Source of the DNA: Trileptium ribeirensis
Taxonomy: Eukaryota; Nematoda; Enoplea; Enoplida; Thoracostomopsidae
Assembly: GCA_030248225.1 (NCBI GenBank)
Contig: JASANE010003497.1
Location: 1 to 64,000, forward strand
Reading direction: 5' to 3'
Length of the DNA stretch: 64,000 bases
In this document: positions 34,890 through 47,915 of the stretch, one piece after another
How positions within the stretch are numbered: position 1 is the stretch's first letter
Layout of the letters: each line of letters begins with the position of its first letter
The notes under the pieces: generated by a model
Told to the model about the DNA's origin: nothing
The model's database searches: none
What the model saw: the letters and a program-made list of their open reading frames with translations, nothing else
Translations under genes and position numbers: made by a program

Positions 34890-37380
34890 GTCTTTCTAAA
34901 GATTTTTCTGAACGTTGAATACGGTGGTTGTTAGTTATCTAGACTTCCATACGTATGTTTCACGCTTTTCCAGTAGTATAGAAAAATTTTGCGGAACGTG
35001 TCGACAAATTTGGCAAATATAATGATACGCTGTTGTTTGGATCGCGCCGATCATAGATTTTGTTGTCGAAATTCAACCAAGATAGCTGAACCATGTGGAC
35101 ACAACAATTTACAATTATGCTATAATTTTTACTGAAACGAATAAACAAGTTAATACTAACAAAATAAACTACATCGGCTCAGCAAAGTAATTTTATCCAT
35201 ATAAAAGTTATATTCAAACTTAGTACGACCACATTACTTACTTACCAATTTAGTATAGCACATATTTAATCAATAATCGGTATGCCGCATGTTTAACCCC
35301 TTAACTACAATGGTTGTTCGCTCTTCGCGTTTCAAAGCATTGTATATAATACTAAATTTGCCGTTTATTGTACGATGGCAGTCGTGTGGTTGCTCGCTAA
35401 CTGTGCGGAGACCGTACTTTGCAGATTGCAATCGGTACATGCTTGCGGGTGAGGTGATTCTTCTTGATACTGATTTTAAACAAGGAACATTCCGCGAAAA
35501 ATCCACTGATAATGTTTGTTTAGGATATTATATACGGACATTTAGTTAAACTGAATTTTGGGGTTTATGATTGCGTTATGTAACGAAACGTGTTTAATGA
35601 ATAAACAAGCTGAAAGTACCAATGAACAAACCAGAAAATTAGCTTCTGCATGAAATATAAACAGATGTATTTTGAAGCGCAATAAAGGATAGACCGAAAT
35701 GAGCTACGAGGCAATCATGCGTCAACTACTGTTCTTACGAGAGTCGGTCATAGTGTACCAATACAGGTTGCTTAAAAGCAGTATCGATAAGAATGACGTG
35801 CTAACTTTTATCAACTGCGGTTTGTGATACTTTGCAATAAATTTATAAGGCTAATATTTAATTTGTAACGATAAACGACGTTCTATGGAATTCTGATACT
35901 TTTTACGTTTTGAATTATTGTGATTTATTTGTAGGCTTAATGTTAGCAGTAATTGACTAGGTATATATAACTATATTCCAATTTCTCCAAATGTCAAACA
36001 AGCTCGCTTATTCACGATAACCAGAACATGACGGTATACCATATTAATATTTCGTGAGTTAATAAGTATGTTTTACAAGGAAAAATTATCATGAACCTAC
36101 CAGATACGATAGTCTAGATGTCTATTAATACCCAGGCAAGACACAGTTTAGACAAGACAATTATTGATTCAGCGAAAGAGACCATCGAAATCTAATTTTC
36201 ATCTATGAGCTTTCCAAGCCGAGCCAAGTCGAGGCCAACTGGTAACGCTCCGAGCTGAAATTTGGAATTTTGAGCCGACCAACAAATAAATCGAATCGAC
36301 CCCAGCCGGATTAAATTTGAGTCGAGCCTAGCCTGAAAAATTTGGCTCGTTGTCACCTCTACCATATACATGTGTTATACGGTGGCATAAGTATGTTTAT
36401 GATTTTGCAATTGTTTGTCATTTTTTGCATATTGCATCACTGATTGTTCTGACTTCACCTTAAAATTGATGAGTATCAGACACATATAGAAGTTATGTGA
36501 AGCTGATAAGCCACCTGTCTTAGTACAGCATCTCGCAAATTTCTGAGCGTGATTGATTGTCAAAACATGTTAATAGTTTCTTGGCTGGTGGGCCGGGTCG
36601 TGTACAACAGTACTGCGGTCCTCTCCAAAATTAATTTTGCCAATTTTTTTGTGATACTTTCTGATGTATCTAATTGTGATATTTGCTACATGTAAACCTG
36701 CAATACTCTTTAGGCTGTAATTTATATTACAGTTTAGCAAATACTAAGTACCTGATCTGCGCCAACCAGCCGCCAAATATGGCCCACATTTTAGAGACCG
36801 CAGTTATCTGGTAAAAAAGCGACCGCCCTGGAAGCTCGGCTATCCCAGCCTGTCCGGCCGGTCTGAACACCGGACATCCTGGCCCCCGGAATACCGGTCT
36901 ACCCGGCAGGCCGGCTCTTCCAGAATTTGTGTTTTGGCTTAATTACTGTCTTTAGAACCCACTTCCCAATCTGCACAAATACCACATTTACAAGTCCCTG
37001 ATTGTACATGTTGCCATTTTCACGAATTCATACATTTTTTCAGTTTACTCAAATCCCATAAATTTCGGGTCACTATTTCCAGGTTTCAAGTTCTACAATT
37101 CCAGGTTCAATAATTTCGCTTGCACCCAAATTGTCATGTTTCAAAATGCCAATATTCCAGATTCTATAAATTTCGACATTTTCAAAATGATAATGAGTCG
37201 TTTACGATAAGTTGAGTGCAGCCAGAGTTAGTCTTATCCGACTACCAAAGTAGATTCAATGGACATTGCTATAGCACCAGTAAGCTATACGTGTTTGCCT
37301 TGCAGTCGTACGTAGCTGTCTGGATAATCTGTCTAGTCTAGGCTGAAGATATGCAGTTTTCACAGAAAAATGCGTGCACA
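34890..37380. other. no gene seen
   Basis: Short overlapping frames on opposite strands at 35270-35550 without motifs. A CCGG-rich degenerate patch lies at 36830-36915. Otherwise anonymous. Confidence 0.4.
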
Positions 37381-37384
37381 AACC

Positions 37385-37860
37385 GGGCAGTTTTGTCTCT
37401 TACGGCCGTCCGTAAGAGACAAAAATCTCATAAGGCTGGCTGTATAATATTTTAGTTTCATATAGATTCATATATATTCATAAGGCACTTTTGTCTTTTA
37501 TAGTCAATTGTAAGATATTTTAATCTCTTACAGACAACTGTAAGATATTTTAGTCTCTTAAAGTTGTCTGTAAGAGATTATTGTCTTTTAGAACTGGCCA
37601 GAAGAGATAAAACTTTTTAAAGACTGTCCATACGAGATAAAAATATCTTAAGGACAGCTACAACAGATTTTAGTTTATAATACATTGCAGGTAAAGACAA
37701 AAATCTCTTAAAACCAACCGTAACAGACTTCAAAACCTTACGGATAGCTGTAAGAGACACTTGTCTCTTACAGCTCGTTATAAAAGACAATAGTTTCTTG
37801 CAGCTAGCCGAAACAGACACAAATTTGTTACGGCTAAGTGAAAGAGATTTAAGTCAGAAT
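37385..37860. repeat. tandem repeat of ~38-40 bp palindromic units
   Basis: About a dozen imperfect units of the form GTCTCTTAC-AGCTGTC-GTAAGAGAC separated by AAAAATCT or TTAGT. Each unit is itself an inverted repeat (for example CTTACGGCCGTCCGTAAG near 37397). The two half-sites TCTCTTA and TAAGAGA alternate along the array. Confidence 0.65.
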
Positions 37861-38045
37861 TTAAGATTTAAGGAGCATGGGGGTCGGAGCCTAAAGGGAG
37901 CGGCAATCCCCCACCTCATATGAGCTCGTATGGTTCCGACTTCGTCAATAGTAAGTTTGGCTTCACCTATATTAGCATTTCTCTCCTCAATAAATTTTTG
38001 GCACGTTGTCAAGAAGTGCATAGCTGTTTAATTTTCGTTACAAAG

Positions 38046-38300
38046 TGGGGGCACTAATATCAAACTGGAGGGGAACCAATATCAAACTGAAGAGGACACC
38101 AATATCAAACTGGAGGGGGCACCAATATGAAACTGGGGCACCAATATCAAACTGGAGGGGCATCAATATCAAACTGGAGGTTGCATCAATGTCAAACTGG
38201 AGGAAGAACCAATATCAAACTGGAGGGCTACACCAATATCAAACTGGAGGGGCCACTAATATGAAATTGTAGGGAACACCAATATCAAACTGGTGGGTGT
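38046..38300 (+). repeat. minisatellite, ~21-bp unit ACCAATATCAAACTGGAGGGG
   Basis: About 11-12 tandem copies, with small substitutions and one shortened unit near 38130. The frame through it (38045-38272) is a repeat artefact. Confidence 0.85.
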
Positions 38301-39799
38301 CACTAGAAAGTTAGACATAATTTAGCATTTGTGCTTTATGGCGCACCACTGCAATTTTCTCGTACTCCCGTAGCCCACTACGTCTGCAAATCTAGTGATT
38401 TAATCGGCGTAACAATGAAGTTCTAGCATTACAAGAAACTGAAACTCCAACAAAAGTACCATGATTATGAATTCAGAATTATCAGTGAAAAGTTACAAAA
38501 CTGAATTTTTAGATTAGAACATTACTATACTTTTAAAATGTTGCAAATGATGTTGCTTTTATGTCATCAAGACCCGACGCACAGACGTACACCTCAACCA
38601 GATCCGATAAGAATTCCGCGGACCGACTATCATTGTTTATTTTACATTACAATTCGACGACCACACGGCGTAGTGCGTTTGTTTACGATAAATTCAGACT
38701 GATGACTGCAATTAAAATGTGGATAATTCGTATAATGAAGGCTGAACAAAATATACAAAGTCCGCGTTGATGTATTGTATTAAAAGCAGCGACATTATAT
38801 CATAGATGTCTACAAGGTGTTACATCTATTGGTCGGGGCCACCTAAGGCATAGCTGTCGATAAAATAAGGGGTTACTTTCCTAAGGTTCGGACTCTCCCA
38901 AATCATATTTATTCCCCAGAAGCCTCCGTACACTAGCGCCAGCACACTCCTTAAACCGCGAACGATTTTACCAGAAATTGGTAACAATTATAGTAAAATT
39001 GGCAAAGTTATAGGGGAGGTCTTCCCAGTAGACCCCAACGACTCACACCGCCGACCATCTACCGTTCTTAAGCCGAGGGATCTTCAAAGCATATGACATA
39101 AGCCATATTTACCCTTATAGCGCCGCAACATTACCCATGGGCACCGAATTCTTTCTGAGAATTTTAAGCGATTACTGTGTGATTTACAAAAATTAAGGTA
39201 ACATTGCGAAAAGTTAACAATTTTGGAAAAATTGTAGCATCTCCCTGAAATACCCGCACTGCACTTTCCGCACTGCACCATCTACTATACAACCCTAAGC
39301 CATGGACATTTTTCCATAATTTTGATAATATGGGAATGAATATTGTTTGGTCTTGCTTCAATCATTTTCGGTTTCCGTAATGATGAACTAAATATACGCG
39401 TTGTTTCGATTGCTAGCAGTGTTTATGTTAACATATGTATTTATTAATATCGATCAATTATATATTGTCAAAAATTAAGTTAAACGGATGTAACTGTCGC
39501 CAAGGGGGCATTTGGGGACGTATCTCACACCAGCTTCGCTTGGTGTCCCAGTTTGCAACTTCATAAACAATATTTGCAACTTGCAATTGTCAGAGTGATA
39601 TATTCAGTCGACCCCTACTGCGCGCGCGCCTTTCTACCAAAATTTGCAGATAACGCCCTGCTTTTAAAGATAGTGACGATCCGACAGCCAACGGCCGACT
39701 GACGGGTAACTGTCAAGATGATTTTCTTACAACGATACCCACGTAATATCTGCTAGAAATTACTTCAGTATTTATTAGTAAATTAGTCTCAATTGTAAA
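38301..39799. other. no gene seen
   Basis: Short frames only. A GC-richer patch at 39480-39720 has no recognisable feature. Confidence 0.4.
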
Positions 39800-39804
39800 G
39801 GGCT

Positions 39805-39960
39805 CAGGGGCGTAGCCAGAAAATCCGAACTGGGGGGCACCAAGCCTCTCCGGAGGGGCAAAAATATCTGAACTGGGGTACCAAAGCTTTTTGGAGAGGC
39901 GCAAATCAGCTGCAAATTCGAACTGGGGGGGGGCACCGAGCCAAACTGAGTGGCGACGCC
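39805..39960. repeat. three diverged ~55-bp units around GAACTGGGGGGCACC
   Basis: GAACTGGGG occurs at about 39826, 39869 and 39918, each followed by GCACC or TACC and GGAGAGG-like stretches. The G-rich motif also resembles the core of the 38046-38300 minisatellite (CTGGAGGGGCACC). Confidence 0.5.
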
Positions 39961-41550
39961 TCTGAAAGCGCTTTTCAAACTGTCCAACGCACTGCGAGGC
40001 GTACAAAGTAACGAATATTACACTTAAGCAGACGTACAATAACTAAGCCGTATTTGTGTAGTGTTAAACAACGGCCGGGTTTACAGTATATCACTGAAGG
40101 TTATTGACACCTGTAGTTAAATAAACTTATTATATAAAGAAATATGTATATGGTGCGTAATATGAATAGTAATAACCACACAGGAAATTTATGCTCTCGC
40201 TGCGGGCGCGATAAAATAAACTGCGTACAGCAATAAAAATGTAGACATCCCCAGCGAGATTGCCAATCTACTGCATTTTGCTTGACCTTTTGAACTAAGA
40301 ATTACATATGGAAAATGTGATCACTTCCACTTCCTGTTCTGAGGTGCTTTATAGCTTCGAGAGAAATGAACGTATTGTAACAGAAAGAATTAGACATTGT
40401 ACAACAGTTGTACAAGTTCAGAACGAAATTTATTTTCGATATTGTAAAACATGTTTTCGGTCAAATTAAAGCAACTATGAATAATGCCCAACTACAACAG
40501 TGACAAACACAACTATGCAATTAACACACAGTTCAAAGCCAAATCGTCGTCGCCCCAGAATTCCTTAGTCACGATTTCAATATCTCGAAGAAAAATTCAA
40601 ACATTAGATGCGAAATGTAACCTATAATTCACTAAAGCTACACTCATTCGGCGCATTGTACACGCTTACATACACTTCAGGGTTTGGGGCAGGGAGTCCG
40701 GGCTCCCAGCATTTTCACAAAAAATTCACATTTATTCTGCTTGCGTATCAAGATAGCTATCGGGCCTTCAGAAAATCGTATTGTACCCTAGTTGTAAGGA
40801 TGGATTCGCGCCTGTGGTTACACGTTGTATTGCCCTCTTACTCTGCTTTCATATTGCCGTTTTCGTGTATTTTAGTTCCCATGGGCTCAATTAACAATCT
40901 CGATTGATCTAAGTCATCAGAAAATGAATCAAAAATATTATAGACGGTATTGTAGAGCTTGGCTTTCTCTACAAAAGTAGCCCAACTTGGTTCGGAATAT
41001 TCGTCGAGATATAGTAAAAAGCGAAATTTTTCTTACGCCTTCGTGGCCAGGCCTGAGCATCTTCGGCCCATTTTTTGATGAGGATCTGCAAGAATTGTGC
41101 ATTGCACCCAACAAAAGAGCACAAATAGTGATTTCAAGCTTCAAATGAGCTATCGAGACAATCCGTGCAGCCTAAGTTGTATGTGTTATGCGTGTCATAT
41201 TTCAGCTTCTCCATTTTCAGATGCAAAATAGAAATTGTAATAAAGTAACCGTAACAGCCATCGCGTCATACTGAGGAATTTAGCCATTGCGTTTCAGTAA
41301 AGATAAAACTGTCTGCCTCAACAGAAAATAGTGTCGAAATATCCTTATTTTTAATGTGGGCTTGAAATAATATGCACGAAATGTGCAGCCTGTCTGGTAT
41401 TACACACCTAAATATATACAGGGCCTTTGGCTGACACCTCAAACCAGGCCTTTGACATGATTCACGGCTCGACGAGGATAGTAAATTCAATAATCGATAG
41501 ATAATCGTTGTACTAATGCTAAGGTTAGATAAAAATGACTTTTAATTATT
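39961..41550. other. no gene seen
   Basis: The frame 40608-40907 (99 codons) has no motif. Otherwise AT-rich anonymous sequence. Confidence 0.4.
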
Positions 41551-41556
41551 TTAAAT

Positions 41557-41840
41557 TATTCCTTGACTTAGTTTAATGCTTAATGTTGACCTTAACCACA
41601 CAGCTGCAATGTACATTGTGAAACAGTACTTGAATTTTGCGTGTGCCGTACTGAAAATTCTTGTAAGCTCATTCTTATTGGTTGCTTTTCGAGGTTTCTT
41701 AATGTACCGAATAGCAGCTCCTAGATAAGATTGTTCTGCGGTACGTATCCATAACATGCAATCTGCTGCGTTGACTCTATTCAGGGCGCCGCCTTAACAT
41801 TGTCAAACATTGCGCGACATGTGAATTAGTTACGGAATGA
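41557..41840 (-). repeat. SINE-like repeat, copy 1
   Basis: It aligns with 42285-42560: ACATTGTGAA, GTGTGCCGTAC-like, TTGTTCGCTTTCG/TTGGTTGCTTTTCG, GGTTTCTTAATGTA/GGTTTCCTAAGTAA, GGCGCCG and GTCAAACATTGCGC-like occur in the same order. Size (~280 bp) and lack of coding sequence suit a SINE or MITE. Minus-strand frames through both copies share KPRK..K segments, but I take this to be a by-product of the DNA similarity. Confidence 0.5.
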
Positions 41841-42284
41841 ATGGGTTAAATCCTTCCACGCGACAAGTTTTATGATTTTTCTATAAAGGGCACATTTCTG
41901 CACAGTTATTACGCTAATACAACTGCATTCCTAAATTGCAAATAACTGCATGGTGGCTACTTAACAAATAAGAAATAATTTTTAAAGAAACCTTGGCGGT
42001 CTGGTAAACTTGCTGTAGTGTTCTAGGATAGCAACCCGACGGGTCCTTGGTTAACTCCACTACTGCAGTTGTTTTCGTAGTTTCTTTCCGTAACTTTTGT
42101 AGGTGAGCTGAGGTTTTGTAAAATTCATGGCCCGATCTATAGGATCATACGCTACTATACAATGAACTTCAACTACAGAACATAACCATACGGAGCGTTA
42201 ACAAACATCTCTGTCAGCAGTGCAGTCTCTACATTTTGTTGGGAAACGGCATTCAAAACCCGTCGGTCTCCTGTTAATAGAAAA

Positions 42285-42560
42285 TTAGTCTATCTTTGAC
42301 TAACAGCTTCGCGCCCACAGGGCCACCATAGCGTCAGCGCACATTGTGAACTATTGTGCTGAGTTTGTCGTGCAGCGTACGTTTGTGCTGCGTTTTTTTT
42401 TGTTCGCTTTCGTGGTTTCCTAAGTAACAAAGTAACCGCTTTAAGATATACCATCAGAGGTTTGCGTACGCAACTTTCTTTCATGCTACACGGGTTTGAT
42501 CCCAGGCGCCGGCTTGAGCTCGTCAAACGCTGAGCAATACGTAAATTAAATCCGGATATA
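42285..42560 (-). repeat. SINE-like repeat, copy 2
   Basis: Partner of 41557-41840. It contains GGGTTTGATCCC near 42485, reminiscent of a B box, but no A box at a proper distance on either strand. Confidence 0.45.
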
Positions 42561-42639
42561 AAATACCAGGCGGCTGACGCTTTTTGATGTAACTGTAAAT
42601 AAACATATGATTTGTTTTTATAAGTTCCCTTGCCCGAGT

Positions 42640-42880
42640 AAACTTAAGGTGACCCAACCAACCATCCTATTTTGTACTTCCCTTTAAAAATTGTTACGGA
42701 ACGCAATTTGGTTAATTTAAGTTCGGCGCAACACTCTTCGCGAACACATCGATCTGTGATTGAAATCTAGCCACTTTCCGTTTGCGAACATTCCAGTCAA
42801 AATGCCGAAATTTTTGCAGACAAAAATTTGAATTAAGCTCATTTTTGTTCACGAATTCCAGCAGCTCAACTCCAGTATCG
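42640..42880 (+). repeat. dispersed repeat, inverted partner of 29500-29885
   Basis: Begins TAAACTTAAGGTGACC and contains CCATCCTATTTTGT and ATTGTTACGGAAC, matching the complement of the other copy. Confidence 0.5.
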
Positions 42881-43402
42881 ATTAGTTTATAACGTCACTA
42901 TGATATTACAAGGGTTCGCAAAGGGTGAATAATCCATATTCAAGCTTTACTGACATTAGGAAACCGAATTTCTTCTTAATGAAAATCGTCAAAATTCTGT
43001 AGTAGCACAAGGTATAAATTCTGACATTTGTATTTGATATCACCAATTTTCGGATAGCGAAAATGCGAATGAAATTCAGCATTGCGATTCGGTATCTGTT
43101 ATTACAAATAAGAATAGTTGTCGGGGTCAGCTTAAGTTCACTCACACAAATCGTTTGTTGATTTTGTTAAACTGTTTCAACTGTCTTATTATGCTAATTT
43201 TTGTCACAACCGGACGGCTGCGACATCGTCTTCGACATTTCGGGCTCTGCATTATACGCGGCGTCAAAGATGGGCTCCATATGTACCAGGGCCGCTTCGG
43301 CCCTGTCACGAATATTTCCGGATCTTCGCACTCAAAATTGTATCGGAAAGCGTTGGCCAATGCTGTTGGTAAAGAAAAGGAAATCTCGCTTGTATCCGCC
43401 GA

Positions 43403-43800
43403 CCGTTTTGTGTAAAAATGTAATAAACTATTTTGTATAAAATGTCGTTTACCGTTTTGCATAAAAATGTAATAAACTGCTTGGTATAAAATGTCGTTTA
43501 CCGTTTTGCTTAAAAATGTAATAAACTGTTTGGTATAAAATGTCGTATACCGTTTTGCATAAAAATGTAATAAACTGTTTGGTATAAAATGTCGTATACC
43601 GTTTTGCATAAAAATGTAATAAACTGTTTTGTATAAAATGTCGTATACCGTTTTGCATAAAAATGTAATAAACTGTCTTGTATAAAATGTCGTATACCGT
43701 TTTGCATGGAAATGTCAAGAAACTGTTTTGTATAAAATGTATACCGTTTTGCATAACATGTCGTGCACCGTTTTATCCATTCCGTTTCGTATGACATGTC
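43403..43800 (+). repeat. 49-bp minisatellite, about 8 units
   Basis: The unit starts CCGTTTTGCATAAAAATG and recurs at 43403, 43452, 43501, 43550, 43599, 43648 and 43697, then shortened near 43744 and 43769. Because 49 is not a multiple of three and the unit contains no minus-strand stop in any phase, long open frames with a 49-residue period run across it. These are not evidence of a gene. Confidence 0.9.
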
Positions 43801-45300
43801 GTGCTCCGTGTTGTAATTGCCGAATTTGATCATCGGGACGAGTGTTGGGTGAGGCACGCTGGACGAAATAAAGAAATTAGGTTGATCGAGCCGATTTAGG
43901 ACGCTGGACACTATGCTCCACACCGACCGAAAGTAGGCTTCACGTTGCAACCACAACCAGCCGCCGCTACGCGTTAGAAATGTGACGGTGATGACCGTCC
44001 GGGAATAGGAGGCCCCCGACTGCACGTTCAAGAAACAAGTTTGTTAAGACTGAAATCGAAAATATCAAATCTACTTGGTTTTAGCAATATACTGAGCAAT
44101 GGTTACGGAAAACAACAAGACAGAATAAGCGGAAATCACACTTTTTGTAGTCTTCGCAGGCATGCGGAACGACGGATGCCGGGTTAATTCGAAGGCCCGC
44201 CACCGTCCACGGTGCAATGATCCGGAACATAACCAGAGTAGACGGGTAGAACATGTTGGGGAAGTGTGAGGGGACTTCCAAAACCGCCTCGGACAACGCC
44301 AGAACTTCGCCCGTACTACGTAAAGACAATCGCTACTTAGGTAGGATTGTCAACGTGGAACCCGGACAGTTACCTTCCATATATTTAGGACATATCATAT
44401 ATACAATATGTACATGTATCTATTTATGTGTGTGTCCTGTTGACGACTTTTAGGTAGAACCGCCCTGTTTATGCAGCCTATTGCCGTATACGACTAATGC
44501 AAAACCCCACTTTCCGACGTCCCCGTCGCCGTACCCCGCGTCAGAACCGGCGCATGCGACCCCTTGTTTTGTTCATCGTGACTAGTTGAATCCAACAATA
44601 GGTGTCGAACCTCTCCCCGGGTCCCTGTTAACTCGCGGTAGCCTCGCAAGGATGCCTAGGAAGCAGTTGTCAACCGCTGATGGGCACCGATAAATCGAGA
44701 TTTTTCGCTCAACTCTAAAGGGGGCGAACCGCCCCCCATTGGATTCGTCTCGATGAGACATCTCCAAAAATACCCGGCGGGTCCCGGTCCGCCGCGCCGT
44801 TAACCCGGACGACCGACAAACGCGCCCTCACCATAGCCACGACTCTCTCTAATGGCCGCGATTTTAGTACTGCTTTCACTCCTGCCGCCCTGGTGGCAAT
44901 ATCACCCCTCGTTTGAATCGTCGTTGGACGGCGAGTCCAACGATACCAGGCGGGCGTCGCTCCGCCCAACCGTTAACGCAGGAGAGCCCGCCAAAGCTCC
45001 CCATACTAATACACATCGGAACCCATAAGTGGGTTCCGACCCGCTTCTATGTCTAACCCCCTTGTGTTTGGTGTCAATCGACCCCGTTTTCCGTCCTGGG
45101 GCCGAATCTGACCCCAGCCCTCGAAATTCCCCCGGGATTCCCCTTGTCCCGCTTCCCTTCCCACGCCATCTTCGTGTCCTCGCTGTCCTTTCGCTTTTGT
45201 CCTCGTTCTCTCTCTAACCGACATTTCTAGTCGGTTTTCCTTTGTTCCTCTGTCGTTGTTGATGTTGTTTTTTTTGGTGTGCTATGAGTATGTATTTATC

Positions 45301-45324
45301 CTGAGCGACCTTTCTGTCGCTCAG
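45301..45324. other. conserved 9-bp hairpin in long repeat B
   Basis: CTGAGCGAC-CTTTCT-GTCGCTCAG is a perfect stem, with the same core and loop as 4559-4578. The A copy keeps seven pairs. Confidence 0.55.
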
Positions 45325-47845
45325 GACGCCGTTGTGTCTACTGTGTGTAGTATGTGTATGTGTCTGCGTGTGTATATGTATCATATTTACATGTAAGTAT
45401 CTATACATATACATATGTATATATATTTATAAGGACACGACATGAACGAGGACGACCGAGGACAAAACATACAAAAATTGCTAAAATTTCAGAGTTTTAC
45501 GGACGGACAAAACGTGGACTGATAAGACGAACGGGGGGGCGACTTTAGGGCCCTCCCCCGGATCCCAGGGGCCTTGGAGTAGGCCCCGGATCAATTAAGA
45601 GTACGTTAGGGTTCGCCCCGTCTCTGACCTCGAGACGGGCTTTCTTTCGTTGTCGGTTTTCCCCCGGCGAGACTTCGAACTACCGGCATTCACATACAAA
45701 TTTCAAATTGGCTCGGTTCTTTTCGACGTTTTTGGCTGTCCTCAGGAACGAGGGTCATCTGCTAAGTTAGATTTAGCTTAATTAGGATGGCGGCAGGTCG
45801 AGGACAACAAAGACCAAGTCGATCGCCGCCGAGTTAGGATGAGATGGGAAGACCGAACAATCAAAATTCAAACAGATTGACACGCTAATTGGGGTTGAAG
45901 AAGGAAGTTGCGTGTCCCGAAAGTAGTTGTAATAGTTTGAGTTAAGTTGGGACCGGAAATTGTTCGAACATTGTGAGGTTAGGATCCAATTTCGCTGGAC
46001 ATCCGGCGATGAAGACGGGAAATAGGGACTTCAAAATCTACTTTTCTTGGGAAAATTTGGACAAAAATCACAGATAGTCAACTTCCGAGTACTCGGAAGA
46101 TTCAAACTTAAAGTCGGCAAATTTAATTGAAGCCGACTCTCTTTAAGGACATCGATGGTGTACGGTAGCCGTCGAGATTCAAATTTCCGGAAGTGTCCCC
46201 AATTGGACACTGGACAGAAAACCCAAAAAAGTGGGCGTCAAGAAATCGCCAACGTTTGGACGGCGACAAAATCGCCATCGTAACATACAGGCAGGAATTT
46301 CGAGGTTACGACCACCGCGTCGAATCTTGGAATCAGTTCGATTTCGACAGCGCGGAGTTCGGTCGACTTTACTGACCGGCTCCGACGCACTGTTTTAATG
46401 TGTTTAGTTTTCACGCCGCTCTGTTGGTTTTCGCATTTCGTTTGCCTCGGATCGACTCGATGGGCGAAGATTTCCGCGTAGGTGTATGCCTCGCGAAGGG
46501 GGGTTCAGCTGGTGCTGCCCCAAGGATCAACATTCGTAAGTATGAGGAAGGTCTGGCGATCACAGGGGTTTATTTTCCCTGTTAACTGAAGAGTAACAGA
46601 CTATTCGTTTAGCTTCCCCGGAATGTAGCGCACCCTTCGTACTTAGGTAGAAACATTTTAATTTCCGGGTTCCCTAAGAAATGCTGCACACAACCCATTT
46701 CTGGAATCAATCATTAAAATCGGGTTCCGACGTAGGAGACGTTAGGCGATTCGGGATGTACCTGTATAGAGTGCAGTGAGGACTGATCAAACCAATGCGA
46801 AGTCTTTCTGATTCCCCGTGGTCATAGGTAGAAAACACCGAAATGGACGCTTCACGTCCAGACTTTACATGACTTGTTTCTTTTGAGTTAGGTTAAATAA
46901 ATTTTCCTGAGCCGACCACGGTAAAATCCTTGAACGTGCACACCACTAAATAAGGACTTGGTCGATGATTTGTTTTGATGGTTTTCAAATTTGCAGCTTA
47001 GTGGATTGTCCAACGCCCATGCCGTGTTTGGGCTTGGACAGAAATGCAGATTAGGGACGGAGGACTAGCTTCCGTCGGGTTTTAGGAAACCCTTAAAATT
47101 TCATTTTGTTCTTGAGCTAAGAAAATTTGGGAACGCAAAAGACAGATCAAATTCTAGGTACTACCACTTGAGCTTAAGGTGTTTGCTACTTACGCTGAAT
47201 GATGCTTAAGGATAGTCTCAGTTTGATTGCTTGACACCAACCCTATGGTGTTTTCACAAAGTTAGCTGGTATCTTGCCTAGGTACAAGTTTTGTTGCGAC
47301 GACTGACCGAATTAACTTTAGACGCCCCTCTAGACCCCGCCTTATTCCAAAAAACGAGCTGGAGGAGCAAACCCCCAGCTGAACAAAATTTAGCCGACCT
47401 CGACCTAGGACGATGACGCTTCGTTCTGTGGTAATACACAAGTTTTGGACCCAAATAAGAACGTGATCAAAACGATTAAATTTACCGGTGTTCGCCATTG
47501 CCCTACGCAATGGTCTTCTCTCGAGGCCATTGTTTAAAGGACTACAATTAAGGCTTGCCCTCGAGCCATCATTAGATACCGCCGTTACGGGAGAAACGCT
47601 TCGCGTACCCGCCTTCAAATAAAATTTTAGGATTTTCAAAATTTAAGGAAAACTTACCCCCTCGCCCTGGCCATTCCGGCCCCATACCGGGCGAGTGCAA
47701 AACCCCTTTTTCTTTTTAGAGCGAGTTGATCGCTGAGTTTAGTTTTTTGATTTTAGCTCGGTTTGCCCGTTAGGCTATATACTATGTATGCCAGGTTTCT
47801 CTTTTCCTATATTTTTAGTGTCAGCCAGTATATTTTCCCAGTTCG

Positions 47846-47915
47846 TGAGTTGATCCTGCACGGAGAATTCAAGTCCGCTGCAGTTTCATTAGTCTTAACC
47901 ACTCAGCCATAGAAG
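47846..47915 (-). other. tRNA-like sequence with A and B boxes (copy B)
   Basis: On the minus strand TGGCTGAGTGG (complement of 47899-47909) fits the A box of Ser/Leu-type tRNAs and GATCAACTC (complement of 47847-47855) fits the B box. CGGACTTGAATT between them looks like an anticodon arm. Extra bases after the A box and unpaired ends exclude a normal tRNA. Both boxes are conserved in the A copy despite base changes between them. Confidence 0.4.

Noticed and set aside
38046..38300. CRISPR-like direct repeats
   Set aside because: Units are contiguous without unique spacers, so it is a minisatellite, and the setting is eukaryotic.
42470..42540. Possible tRNA from GGGTTTGATCCC
   Set aside because: No A box at a workable distance on either strand and no cloverleaf.
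43142..44031. Several 100-170 codon minus-strand frames
   Set aside because: They run through the 49-bp minisatellite and owe their length to it.
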